Assembly (NCBI RefSeq): GCF_000723205.1
Contig: NZ_HG315671.1
Span: forward strand, 3,751,507-3,815,506
Source of the DNA: Formosa agariphila KMM 3901
Lineage (GTDB): Bacteria; Bacteroidota; Bacteroidia; Flavobacteriales; Flavobacteriaceae
Reading direction: 5' to 3'
DNA length: 64,000 nt
Of this stretch, positions 34,141-43,386 are shown piece after piece. The notes beneath the pieces are model-generated. The model had not been told where the DNA came from. It searched no databases and worked only from the letters and a program-made list of their open reading frames with translations. The translations under genes were made by a program, and so were the position numbers. The stretch's first letter is position 1, and each line of letters starts with the position of its first letter.

Positions 34141-35202
34141 TTATTTAATAGCCTTAACTACAGCTTTTGGTGATTCTTTTCTAGAACCATCAAACCCATC
34201 AATACCACTTACAGTTGTATACTTAAGCACGTATTTTTTACCTGGATTAATAATTTTATAGGCCGCTTGACACATTAACGTGGCTTCGTGGAACCCACAT
34301 AAAATTAATTTTAACTTTCCTGGATATATATTTACATCTCCAATGGCAAAAATCCCCGGGATATTTGTCTGATAATCTAAAGCGTTATCTACTTTAATAG
34401 CATTCTTTTCAATCTCTAATCCCCAGTTTCCAATAGGACCTAACTTTGGAGAGAGTCCGAATAAGGGAATAAAATGATCTGTTTCTATAATAAATTCTTT
34501 ATCGATGTGCTGAGATTGCGCTACCACAACACCTTCAACTTTATTATGACCAATAACGTTAATAACTTCGGCAGGTGTAATTAATTTTATCTTTCCTTTT
34601 GACGTTAACTCCTGAACTTTTTCTACTGAATCTAAAGCGCCTCGAAATTCATTTCTACGGTGAATTAAAGTGACTTCTGAAGCAATATCTGCCAAGAAAA
34701 TACTCCAATCTAAGGCTGAATCTCCTCCTCCAGAAATTACAACACGTTTATCACGATAAACTTCTGGATCTTTAATAAAATATTCAACACCTTTATCTTC
34801 AAAAGAAGCAATGTTAGGAATTAATGGTTTTCTAGGTTCAAAACTTCCTAACCCACCTGCAATTGCTACAACAGGTGCTTGGTGTTTTGTTCCTTTATTT
34901 GTGGTTACTATAAACGAACCATCTTCTTGTTTCTCTACCGTTTCTGCACGTTCACCTAAAGTAAACCCAGGTTCGAATTGTCTAGATTGCTCTAAAAGAT
35001 TTTTAGTTAAATCTCCCGCTAAAATTTCTGGAAATCCAGGAATATCGTAAATCGGTTTTTTAGGATATAATTCTGAACATTGTCCACCAGCTTGCGGTAA
35101 AGCATCTATGAGGTGGCATTTTAATTTTAACAATCCAGCTTCGAAAACGGTAAATAATCCAGTTGGGCCTGCCCCAATAATTAAGATGTCTGTTTTAATC
35201 AT
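34141..35202 (-). CDS. Ferredoxin-NADP reductase, thioredoxin-reductase-like
   Basis: 353 residues. Two Rossmann motifs: FAD-binding IIGAGPTG (8-15) and NADPH-binding VISGGGDSALD (about 149-159), plus the C-terminal GDV-type FAD motif IFAIGDVNIYPGK. The redox-active CxxC of thioredoxin reductases is absent, as in TrxR-like FNRs of Chlorobium and Bacillus (YumC type). A C-terminal extension (VLKYTTVSGIDGF) is typical of that group. The adjacent ferredoxin supports the call. Confidence 0.9.
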   Translation of the reverse strand: MIKTDILIIGAGPTGLFTVFEAGLLKLKCHLIDALPQAGGQCSELYPKKPIYDIPGFPEILAGDLTKNLLEQSRQFEPGFTLGERAETVEKQEDGSFIVTTNKGTKHQAPVVAIAGGLGSFEPRKPLIPNIASFEDKGVEYFIKDPEVYRDKRVVISGGGDSALDWSIFLADIASEVTLIHRRNEFRGALDSVEKVQELTSKGKIKLITPAEVINVIGHNKVEGVVVAQSQHIDKEFIIETDHFIPLFGLSPKLGPIGNWGLEIEKNAIKVDNALDYQTNIPGIFAIGDVNIYPGKLKLILCGFHEATLMCQAAYKIINPGKKYVLKYTTVSGIDGFDGSRKESPKAVVKAIK

Positions 35203-35236
35203 TTATAATAATCTTAAAAAAAGTATCCCTACTTTT

Positions 35237-35476
35237 TTATTCTACATTTATCACTTGCTCTATTTGTGGCACGTACTTTTTAATGGTCATTTCCACACCC
35301 GACTTAAGTGTCATTTGGTTTACACTACAACCAACACATGCGCCTTGAAGTTGCACACGTACTAATTTATCATCTTCTATGGAAATTAGAGAAATATCCC
35401 CTCCATCACTTTCTAAAAAAGGACGAATCTCATCTAACGCTTTCTCTACATTTAATCTTATTTCTTCTGAAGTCAT
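35237..35476 (-). CDS. NifU-like (Nfu) iron-sulfur scaffold protein
   Basis: 79 residues, consisting only of the NifU C-terminal domain. The cluster-binding CVGC is at 47-50. It carries or transfers [4Fe-4S] clusters. It starts 3 nt after the apbC stop and is followed by the FNR gene. Confidence 0.92.
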   Translation of the reverse strand: MTSEEIRLNVEKALDEIRPFLESDGGDISLISIEDDKLVRVQLQGACVGCSVNQMTLKSGVEMTIKKYVPQIEQVINVE

Positions 35477-35479
35477 AAC

Positions 35480-36616
35480 TTATTTTTTAACTGATGAGCA
35501 ACCAGCCATCGTGGTAATTTTAATTGCTTCTGTTGGTGGTAAATCATCATTACGTCTTACCACTTCTTCCACTACATTCTGAGTTAACTTCTCGAAAGAT
35601 TTCTCTAAGATAGTTGCTGTTTGTAATGCCGCTGGACGACCAACATCTCCAGCTTCACGTATGCTTTGTACCAAAGGTAATTCGCCTAAAAATGGCACAT
35701 TTAAATCTTCGGCTAAGTGCTTAGCACCTTCTTTACCAAAGATGTAATATTTATTATCTGGTAATTCTTCTGGTGTAAAATACGCCATGTTTTCAATAAT
35801 CCCTAACACAGGAACATTGATGCTTTCTTGCTGAAACATAGCCACTCCTTTTTTAGCATCTGCTAAAGCTACATTTTGAGGTGTACTTACCACAACAGCT
35901 CCAGTTATTGGTAACGACTGCATGATACTTAAATGAATATCTCCTGTTCCTGGAGGTAAGTCTAATAATAAGAAATCTAATTCGCCCCAATGTGCATCGA
36001 AAATCATTTGGTTTAAAGCTTTAGCAGCCATTGGCCCTCTCCACACTACGGCCTGATCAGGCTTGGTAAAGAATCCGATAGACAATACTTTTACACCGTA
36101 ATTTTCTACAGGTTTCATTTTAGCCTTTCCATCTATCGTTACCGATAACGGACGTTCGGCTTCTACATCGAACATAATTGGCATAGATGGTCCGTAAATA
36201 TCGGCATCTAAAACACCAACTTTAAAGCCCATTTTTGCTAATGTTACAGCTAGGTTTGCGGTAACTGTAGATTTTCCTACACCACCTTTACCAGACGCTA
36301 CTGCAACTATATTTTTAATTCCAGGAATTTGTTTCCCTTTAATTTCATTTTTAGGTTTAGCCGCTGGAGCATCAACTTTTAAATTCACTTTAATTTTAGC
36401 TTTTTCATAAACTAATTCGTGAATGGTTTTTAAAATATCGACTTCAGTTCTCTTTTTTGCTTGTAAACTAGGATTGGCAATGGTAATATCTACAACAACC
36501 TCATCACCAAAAACTATTACATTTTTAACAGCTCCACTATCAACCATATTTTGTCCTTCACCAGGAACCGTAATGGTTTGTAATGCTTTAAAAACATCTT
36601 CTTTTTGTATCTTCAT
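35480..36616 (-). CDS. apbC: Mrp/ApbC-type iron-sulfur cluster carrier ATPase
   Basis: 378 residues. N-terminal DUF59/MIP18-like domain (1 to about 85), then a P-loop ATPase with the deviant Walker A GKGGVGKST (109-117). The CxxC that binds the bridging cluster in Escherichia coli ApbC is not present: the region after ENMAYF reads TPEELPDNKYYIFG. A single Cys remains near the C-terminus (MAGCSSVKK). Head of a four-gene operon with Nfu, FNR and ferredoxin. Role in Fe-S maturation is inferred from family and context. Confidence 0.9.
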   Translation of the reverse strand: MKIQKEDVFKALQTITVPGEGQNMVDSGAVKNVIVFGDEVVVDITIANPSLQAKKRTEVDILKTIHELVYEKAKIKVNLKVDAPAAKPKNEIKGKQIPGIKNIVAVASGKGGVGKSTVTANLAVTLAKMGFKVGVLDADIYGPSMPIMFDVEAERPLSVTIDGKAKMKPVENYGVKVLSIGFFTKPDQAVVWRGPMAAKALNQMIFDAHWGELDFLLLDLPPGTGDIHLSIMQSLPITGAVVVSTPQNVALADAKKGVAMFQQESINVPVLGIIENMAYFTPEELPDNKYYIFGKEGAKHLAEDLNVPFLGELPLVQSIREAGDVGRPAALQTATILEKSFEKLTQNVVEEVVRRNDDLPPTEAIKITTMAGCSSVKK

Positions 36617-36726
36617 TTTAATATATTCTTTGTGAAATTATAAGCTAGAGAAGCTTTTAGTAGAGTTAACATTGACACTCTTACAGTAATTTTCAGAAAT
36701 TATTTATTTAGATTAATTCTAAGTCA

Positions 36727-36734
36727 CAAATATA
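36727..36734 (-). promoter_or_regulatory. -7 box TATATTTG for the apbC operon
   Basis: Perfect TAnnTTTG match on the minus strand, about 110 bp before the apbC ATG. No TTG at the standard distance. Confidence 0.4.
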
Positions 36735-36826
36735 CTGTGAATTGTTTAATTATTGAAACACTTATTTGGCAAAGATTTGTTAATTACACCCTTGAGTTTC
36801 TATTTCATTTGAATCTGCACAAACAC

Positions 36827-39376
36827 TTAATTTTTAATCATGTTTCGATAGCGACTTAAATTATCTGTAGCTTGTAAAAGCTTCGCTTTTAATTGATGAT
36901 TTAAATGGGGATTCTGACTTAAATAATCATCTAAAATAATTTGTGCTTCTGAGGACTGATAGTTACCAATGGTGGATGATAGCCATTTTAACGGAAAAAA
37001 TAAATCGCTTGTATTTTTCACATCTTCTAACAACGTTAAACTTAAAGGCAGATACGCAATGGCTTCTTTTTGATGTAATGGATGATGGATATACTGATTT
37101 GCAGTATAAACCCAATCTGTATTTTTTCTATTCTCAACATTTTTAAACGATTCAAACAAGGCTTGTCTCTCGGCAGAATGTATCGCTAATGCAGGGCGCA
37201 AGAACTGAAAGCGTTCTTTGGCATCTTGACTCGTAATTTGAGTGTATGCGGTATTTAAAATATTATCGTGCTTAGGATGTGCATACAATGCCAATGTCAT
37301 GGCTAAACTTGTAAAATCCTTTTCGTTTAATTTTAAACTATCAATAGTGACATTTTTGTTCCAAACAGCGTATAACTGATTTAAACTTTCGTCTTGGTAC
37401 GCTAAATTAGAAAACGAAGCATACACACTTTTTTTAACCGAAGTGGTTAAAGTTGTATTTAAACGGTTCCATAACCTTTTCGATAATTCTGGTTGAAGTT
37501 TTTCGCGCTCCGCTTCACTTAGAAAATCCCAATACAAGCTTCCAAAATCTGAACTTACAGTACTAATTATTAATTCGTTGGTTTCATGCTCCAATCCGTT
37601 TAAGAAAGCACGTAATGCCGTTTGTACCGGAATATTTCCAGACAATGCATTCTCGTACGTATTTATATAATTTGAAGCTCTAACAACATCGTCTTGAATT
37701 TGAAAACTATTTAGAGCCGTATTTGCATCTATAGGAAAAACGCCATAACCAGAACCGTTGCTGTTATATACTATTGCCTTAGGTTTTGGCAGCCCTTGAA
37801 TAGACCTAATATTTTGTGAAGCTTCATGAACATGAATTATCCTTTTTGCAATAGAATCTGAATATATTAAAGCAACTTCCAATTGCTGAGGCCATAAATT
37901 CGCACTTCCATCTTCTGCTTTTTGATGCAATGTGAGCGATTGAATAACGTCTTCTTTATAAACAATATCGTTTGTAAAGACAGGCCTTCCAGACTGATTT
38001 ACCCAAACATCACTCCAAGCCTTAATATCCGCGCTAGACTTGGCATCGAAAATGCTTACCAAATCGTTCCAAGTCGCATTGCTATTTGCATATGTTTTTA
38101 TGTACTCTTGAAGTCCGAGTTTAAACTGTTCTTTTCCTAACAGCATCTCCAATTGGTTCATCATAATCGGAGCTTTATTATAAATAATACCGCCGTACAA
38201 ACTGCCTGCATTATTTAAATTATCCAGATTTTGGCGAATAGCATTGGTACCTTTAGTACGATCTACAGCATAAGCACTTGGCGCTTTAGTTACCAAATTT
38301 AAAAGTTCAAAATTAAATTCTGGAAAACTAGGATTTACCACTTTAGCTGCCATAAAATTGGCAAAGACTTCCTTTAACCATACATCGTTAAACCAATCCA
38401 TAGTAACTAAATTTCCGAACCACATATGTGCAACTTCATGCGAAATTAAATTCGCACGGTTCCAATGTTTCAGTTTCGGCATATAGTCTTCAAAAAACAA
38501 AGAAGATTCTTTATATTGAATTGCACCCACATGCTCCATACCTCCAAAAGGGAAGAATGGAATGGCTGCAAAATCTAATTTGCTAAATGGAAATTCATAA
38601 TTTGTATAATCTTCTAAAAAGGATAAAGCATGTTTATGCAACTGATAAATGGGATCTAAACTCTGTGCAATCTTAAGCGAATCTTGTTCTCTATACATAA
38701 ACCGATGATTGTCTCTTGAAACCTCATCGAACTTCCCTGCTACAAACGAAAACAAATACGTACTCATAAGCTCTGTTGTGTTAAAAACGTAAGTTGTATG
38801 AGCTTCGGTTTTAATTGTCGATTCTGGATGTGTGGCACTTAACACACTCCAATTATTAGGTGCAACAAGTTCTAATTTATACGTTGCTTTTAAGTTTGGT
38901 TGATCAAAACACGGAAACAAAGCTCTAGCATGATCGGGCACAGATAACGTATATAAATATTCCTCGTTTCTATTTAAATATTGATCACCGGCTTGAAACT
39001 GAATTTTAAATGCGTTTTCTCCTGTTTTTAAATAGCGTTGTGGAATAATAAGATGCTCATCTTTATAGATAGTCTCAATAGCTCCAGAGACCATAAAGAC
39101 TTTAGGTACCTCTGCATTATTAGGACTAAAATCTAAAACTAAAGGCGCATCGACATCATTAAGTGTAAATTGCAATTCTAAATTAGAACGAATAGGAGCT
39201 GTTTTATCTTCAGAAAGATTAAAACTTAAATGATAATTAATATTAGATAGCGTTTCTTTTCTATGTTTTGCTAACTCCCAAGATACGCCGGGATCTGTTT
39301 TAAACTGTTCGTCTGTTTTGTTTTGGCAAGACCATAGACAACAGAAAATTAAAGCAATAACAATATTGAACTTCAT
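36827..39376 (-). CDS. M1-family zinc aminopeptidase, lipoprotein
   Basis: 849 residues. Signal peptide with lipobox LWSC (Cys17), so it is membrane-anchored outside the cytoplasm. Zinc site HEVAH (313-317) with Glu336 in NDVWLKEVFAN as third ligand. The substrate-binding GAMEN motif reads GGMEH (278-282), keeping the Glu that binds the substrate N-terminus. N-terminal beta saddle and C-terminal helical domain complete the ERAP/aminopeptidase N layout. Likely digests imported or surface peptides. Confidence 0.92.
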   Translation of the reverse strand: MKFNIVIALIFCCLWSCQNKTDEQFKTDPGVSWELAKHRKETLSNINYHLSFNLSEDKTAPIRSNLELQFTLNDVDAPLVLDFSPNNAEVPKVFMVSGAIETIYKDEHLIIPQRYLKTGENAFKIQFQAGDQYLNRNEEYLYTLSVPDHARALFPCFDQPNLKATYKLELVAPNNWSVLSATHPESTIKTEAHTTYVFNTTELMSTYLFSFVAGKFDEVSRDNHRFMYREQDSLKIAQSLDPIYQLHKHALSFLEDYTNYEFPFSKLDFAAIPFFPFGGMEHVGAIQYKESSLFFEDYMPKLKHWNRANLISHEVAHMWFGNLVTMDWFNDVWLKEVFANFMAAKVVNPSFPEFNFELLNLVTKAPSAYAVDRTKGTNAIRQNLDNLNNAGSLYGGIIYNKAPIMMNQLEMLLGKEQFKLGLQEYIKTYANSNATWNDLVSIFDAKSSADIKAWSDVWVNQSGRPVFTNDIVYKEDVIQSLTLHQKAEDGSANLWPQQLEVALIYSDSIAKRIIHVHEASQNIRSIQGLPKPKAIVYNSNGSGYGVFPIDANTALNSFQIQDDVVRASNYINTYENALSGNIPVQTALRAFLNGLEHETNELIISTVSSDFGSLYWDFLSEAEREKLQPELSKRLWNRLNTTLTTSVKKSVYASFSNLAYQDESLNQLYAVWNKNVTIDSLKLNEKDFTSLAMTLALYAHPKHDNILNTAYTQITSQDAKERFQFLRPALAIHSAERQALFESFKNVENRKNTDWVYTANQYIHHPLHQKEAIAYLPLSLTLLEDVKNTSDLFFPLKWLSSTIGNYQSSEAQIILDDYLSQNPHLNHQLKAKLLQATDNLSRYRNMIKN

Positions 39377-39434
39377 AAGTAGCGTTTATTAGTCTTACAA
39401 GATAATAAAAACCACTACAAATGTGGTTGCTTTT

Positions 39435-39782
39435 CTATGCCTCTAACTCGCCTAAGGCTTCGGTAGGATCCCAATAATAGGTCTTTAGATTTTGAACCTG
39501 ATTATTTTTAACGGGCACACCTTCGTTTTCTAATAACTGTTGCATGAGGTTTGTGCCTTCAAAATGAAATTTACCTGTTAACAACCCATTTCTATTTACC
39601 ACACGATGTGCAGGAACATCGTCCATATTGTGCGAAGCATTCATAGCATACCCAACTATTCTAGAGCTTTTGGCTGCACCTAAATACCTAGCAATTGCAC
39701 CATAACTAGTTACCTTTCCGTAGGGAATTTGCTTAACAACCTCATAAACTTTATCGAAAAAACGAAGTGTTTCTGGTTTCAT
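39435..39782 (-). CDS. Alkyltransferase-like (Atl) DNA-damage-binding protein
   Basis: 115 residues, the size of the MGMT DNA-binding domain alone. The alkyl-accepting Cys of the PCHR motif is Ala58 (PAHRVV). Thus it cannot repair alkyl groups itself; Atl proteins bind O6-alkylguanine and flag it for nucleotide excision repair. The helix-turn-helix and Arg finger region (SSRIVGYAMNAS) are intact. Its ATG overlaps the LysE-family stop by 1 nt. Confidence 0.88.
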   Translation of the reverse strand: MKPETLRFFDKVYEVVKQIPYGKVTSYGAIARYLGAAKSSRIVGYAMNASHNMDDVPAHRVVNRNGLLTGKFHFEGTNLMQQLLENEGVPVKNNQVQNLKTYYWDPTEALGELEA

Positions 39783-40417
39783 TAGCCTTCTCGTATAACT
39801 TGAATTAATGTCACTAACGCTACCAATGCAGTAATAGCACCTATAAAACGATTCATGTTCTTTTGCGATTTAAAACGCTTGCTTTCAATCTTATCAAAAA
39901 AGAACATATACAAGTAAAGCATGACGAACGAACCTATACCAGAACCAAAAACATAAGCTAGAATATCTGATTGTTCAAAAGTTAACCAACCAAAAGATGC
40001 TAAAGTAACACTCATATAAGCCTGAAAAGGAATAGGAAACATATTTAAAGCAGACATAAGCATACCTTGAAAAAATCGACTCCTTTTACTTCGTGCTACA
40101 GGCGTGTTTTTATTAGCCACATCGCCATCGCCTTTTGCAATAAAAAAGAAATACACAGAAATCAAGATAAATATGACCAAAGCAACCCGCTGCAGTACAT
40201 TTACAACATCGGGATGCTTAGTTAAATATCTTGCAAAAATTACAGCAATAAATGTTTGAACCAGCACTATAATACAGGCCCCAACTGAAAACATTATACC
40301 ACGCGAATATCCTTCTTTTAAACTAATTTTAGCTGCTGTCATGTTCAACAGTCCTGGTGGAATAACGCCTATAAAAGACACTATAAATCCTAAAAAGAAG
40401 ATTAGCGTAATATTCAA
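39782..40417 (-). CDS. LysE-family transporter
   Basis: 211 residues with six hydrophobic segments. The N-terminal motif GFIVSFIGVIPPGLLNMTAAKISLKEGYSRG is that of LysE/RhtB exporters of amino acids or small metabolites. A charged loop (KRSRF) follows the third segment. Substrate not predictable. It lies between trmB (3 nt away) and the Atl gene (1-nt overlap), so the three form a tight operon. Confidence 0.85.
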   Translation of the reverse strand: MNITLIFFLGFIVSFIGVIPPGLLNMTAAKISLKEGYSRGIMFSVGACIIVLVQTFIAVIFARYLTKHPDVVNVLQRVALVIFILISVYFFFIAKGDGDVANKNTPVARSKRSRFFQGMLMSALNMFPIPFQAYMSVTLASFGWLTFEQSDILAYVFGSGIGSFVMLYLYMFFFDKIESKRFKSQKNMNRFIGAITALVALVTLIQVIREG

Positions 40418-40420
40418 AAC

Positions 40421-41095
40421 TTATTTAATTTTAAATCTAATGTAAGTTATCGCTTTCCCTTTTACTAAATATTGAGATTCGTAGAAGGTTTGTATTTCTG
40501 TAACCTCCTCAGGGCTACCTTCTTGCTTGTAAACATCGTGGTTTGCATATAAAACTTCATGCCCTTCACCATGTAACAATCCTAAAGTATACCCATGCAT
40601 AAACTCGCTATCGGTTTTTAAATTTACAACACCATCAGGTTTTAAAATACTCTTATATTTCTGAAGAAAGTGAGTATTTGTCATTCTATGTTTGGTACGC
40701 TTGTATTTTATTTGCGGGTCTGGAAAAGTTATCCAAATTTCATCTACTTCATTCTCTGCAAACGCATGCTGAATCAATTCTATTTGGGTTCTTACAAATG
40801 CAACATTTGGAATACCTTCTTCTACAGCAGTTTTAGCTCCTCTCCAAAAACGCGCACCTTTAATATCGATTCCAATAAAATTCTTGTCTGGAAATTTCTG
40901 AGCCAATCCTACAGAATATTCTCCTTTTCCACAACCTAGTTCTAAAACTAAAGGGTTGTTATTTTTAAACACCTTTTCGTTCCAATGTCCTTTTAATTCA
41001 AAATTACCATCGACTAATTCTTCTCGCGTTGGCTGAAACACATTATCAAAGGTTTCGTTTTCTTGAAATCGTTTAAGTTTATTTTTGCTCCCCAC
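40421..41095 (-). CDS. trmB: tRNA (guanine-46 N7)-methyltransferase
   Basis: 224 residues from GTG 41095 (protein begins MGSKNKLKRFQENETF, as in relatives). An ATG at 41149 would add 18 residues with no likeness to the family. SAM-binding LELGCGKGEYS and the TrmB motif EIWITFPDPQIKYKRTKHR are complete. Modifies G46 in the tRNA variable loop. Confidence 0.93.
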   Translation of the reverse strand: MGSKNKLKRFQENETFDNVFQPTREELVDGNFELKGHWNEKVFKNNNPLVLELGCGKGEYSVGLAQKFPDKNFIGIDIKGARFWRGAKTAVEEGIPNVAFVRTQIELIQHAFAENEVDEIWITFPDPQIKYKRTKHRMTNTHFLQKYKSILKPDGVVNLKTDSEFMHGYTLGLLHGEGHEVLYANHDVYKQEGSPEEVTEIQTFYESQYLVKGKAITYIRFKIK

Positions 41096-41313
41096 TATAA
41101 ATATATTTACTTGTAAAATAGCTTCAAAAATACGGCACACGACTTTCACTTTACAATTTTTTTGCCTTTAGTTTTAAAATTTAATGATTTAAAAACCGTT
41201 TTATAAGCATTTAGACATATTGAATTGAATCCTTTTTTAGATATTTAAACATCCTTTCGAGGGTTAAGGATATAGCATTTGATTACATTAAAGGAGGTAG
41301 CCTCTATTTATTT

Positions 41314-42360
41314 ATGAAAAAACGAATACTTATTGCACCTTTGAATTGGGGACTAGGTCACGCCACACGCTGTATCCCGATTATAAACCAATTAATTTTA
41401 CACAATTACACTCCTGTAATTGCAAGTGATGGTATTGCGTTGGCACTTTTAAAAAAAGAATTTCCTACGGTTGAAACTATTGAACTTCCTGCTTACGATG
41501 TAACCTACGCTAAAAAAGGGCATTTTTTTAAACTGAAACTTTTAAAAGATTCACCTAAACTTCTAAAAGCTATTAAAGCCGAAAAAAAAGCAACCAAACA
41601 CCTTGTTGAAAATTATAACATAGACGGCATTATTTCGGACAACCGTTTGGGAGTCCACAGTAAAAATATTCCATCTGTATTTATTACTCATCAATTACAA
41701 GTGTTAAGCGGAAACACCACTTGGCTGAGTACTAAAATGCATCAGCGTGTTATTGAAAAGTTTAATGAATGTTGGGTTCCCGATCACGAAAACGAACCTA
41801 GTTTAAGTGGAAAATTAGGACATATGAAGGGCATTGAAATCCCTATTAAATATTTAGGTCCGCTAAGTCGTTTTAAAAGAACACAAATTGAACCGCTATA
41901 CGATTTAATGATATTATTATCTGGTCCAGAACCACAGCGCACCCTTTTAGAAAACCAATTGTTAGATGCCTATAAACAAAGCACTAAACGTATTTTGTGT
42001 GTTAGAGGTGTGATTGAAGAAACACAAAGCAAAATAACTATCGGGAATATTACGGTCTACAATTTTATGGCAGGACAACAACTAGAAGATGCCATAAACA
42101 GTAGCAGTATGATGCTTTGTCGCTCGGGCTATACAACTGTTATGGATTTGTCTGTTTTAGGAAAGAAAGCCTTTTTTATCCCTACACCAGGTCAGTTTGA
42201 ACAAGAATATTTAGCGAAACGATTAGACGAATTAAATTTAGTGCCGTATTGTAAACAAGATGATTTCTCGATAGACAAATTAGATCACATTCAAGAATAC
42301 AAAGGTTTAGACGGTTTAAATACGAATGCCAATTTTAAAGATTTATTTAAACTTTTCTAG
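41314..42360 (+). CDS. Glycosyltransferase of the MurG/GT28-like class
   Basis: 348 residues with the two-domain GT-B layout. N-terminal APLNWGLGHATRCIPI matches the glycine-rich acceptor motif of this class; the C-terminal half (SGYTTVMDLSVLGKKAFFIPTPGQFEQEYLA) has the sugar-nucleotide-binding pattern of glycosyltransferase family 28. No membrane segment. Acceptor unknown. An AAGGAGGT lies 16-22 nt before the ATG, rare in this phylum. The 3' end overlaps the convergent histidine kinase gene by 18 nt. Confidence 0.8.
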   Translation: MKKRILIAPLNWGLGHATRCIPIINQLILHNYTPVIASDGIALALLKKEFPTVETIELPAYDVTYAKKGHFFKLKLLKDSPKLLKAIKAEKKATKHLVENYNIDGIISDNRLGVHSKNIPSVFITHQLQVLSGNTTWLSTKMHQRVIEKFNECWVPDHENEPSLSGKLGHMKGIEIPIKYLGPLSRFKRTQIEPLYDLMILLSGPEPQRTLLENQLLDAYKQSTKRILCVRGVIEETQSKITIGNITVYNFMAGQQLEDAINSSSMMLCRSGYTTVMDLSVLGKKAFFIPTPGQFEQEYLAKRLDELNLVPYCKQDDFSIDKLDHIQEYKGLDGLNTNANFKDLFKLF

Positions 42361-43386
42361 GGTGAATGAAAATTCGCTCCCCACACCTAATTCACTTTCT
42401 ATATAAATTTTTTCGTCGTGCGCTTCAATAATATGCTTCACAATAGCAAGACCTAAACCAGAACCACCTTCTTTACGCGACCCACTTTTATCTACACGGT
42501 AAAAACGTTCGAATAAACGCGGAATATGGTTTTCAGCAATTCCTTCACCATTATCGGTTACGCGAATAATTGCTTTATTTTTAATTAAATTCTCTATACT
42601 AACTTCGGTAGTCCCTTTGTCGTGACCGTATTTAATTGAATTTACAATAAGATTATTAAGCACCTGTAAAATACGTTCTCTATCGGCGAATACATAAATG
42701 GGGTCATTATAATCTCTGTCGAATGTTAAGGTTATGCGCTTTTTTGCAGCCTTCATTTCAAACATTTCAAACACATTAGAAATAAGTTCTACAATATCAA
42801 ATTTTTCCATTTGCAGACTTAAATCACCAACTTCTAATTTGGTAATCATATCTAAATCGTTTACAATAAAAATAAGGCGCTCTACTCCTTTGCTAGCACG
42901 ATCTAAATATTTTTCTCTAATATTTTTATCATTTCCAGCACCATCTAATAAGGTTAAAATATAACCTTGTACAGTAAAAAGAGGTGTTTTTAATTCGTGA
43001 GATATATTCCCTAAAAATTCTTTTCTATATTCTTCACGAACATGTAGCGTTTCAATCTCAAACTTTTTGTCTCTAGCATACTTATCAATTTCTTGAGTAA
43101 GTGTCGCCATATCTGTAGTAATGGGCTTTTTACGTAAACTTGTAGATTCTAGAAGAGTTAAATCGTCGTAAATCTTCTTTACACGCTTATAAATAAAACG
43201 CTCTACACGATATTGTATGATAGCAAAAGCGACTACGAAAAAGAATACACTAAACCCTAATACATGAAGAATATTTATAGTAAAAAATACATATAAATAA
43301 ATACAAAGCAAAAAGGCAACTAACAGGGCTGAAAAGAATGCCGTTTTAAATGCAAACTTATACGTTTTCTTAATTGTTTTCGACAT
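42343..43386 (-). CDS. Sensor histidine kinase, PhoR-like
   Basis: 347 residues: two N-terminal membrane segments (about 15-35 and 38-57) with almost no periplasmic loop, then a linker, a dimerisation helix with phosphoacceptor His130 (SHELKTPLF) and an HATPase_c domain (NLIVNSIKYG, DNGEGI, GSGLGLAIVKHI). No sensor domain between the helices suggests it senses the membrane or a partner protein. Its ATG overlaps the response-regulator stop by 1 nt. Resembles PhoR, but phosphate control is not shown. Confidence 0.9.
   Translation of the reverse strand: MSKTIKKTYKFAFKTAFFSALLVAFLLCIYLYVFFTINILHVLGFSVFFFVVAFAIIQYRVERFIYKRVKKIYDDLTLLESTSLRKKPITTDMATLTQEIDKYARDKKFEIETLHVREEYRKEFLGNISHELKTPLFTVQGYILTLLDGAGNDKNIREKYLDRASKGVERLIFIVNDLDMITKLEVGDLSLQMEKFDIVELISNVFEMFEMKAAKKRITLTFDRDYNDPIYVFADRERILQVLNNLIVNSIKYGHDKGTTEVSIENLIKNKAIIRVTDNGEGIAENHIPRLFERFYRVDKSGSRKEGGSGLGLAIVKHIIEAHDEKIYIESELGVGSEFSFTLEKFK

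Noticed and set aside
42343-42360. Overlap of glycosyltransferase and histidine kinase genes as an error in one stop codon
   Set aside because: Both frames keep normal family ends; an 18-bp convergent overlap is plausible.
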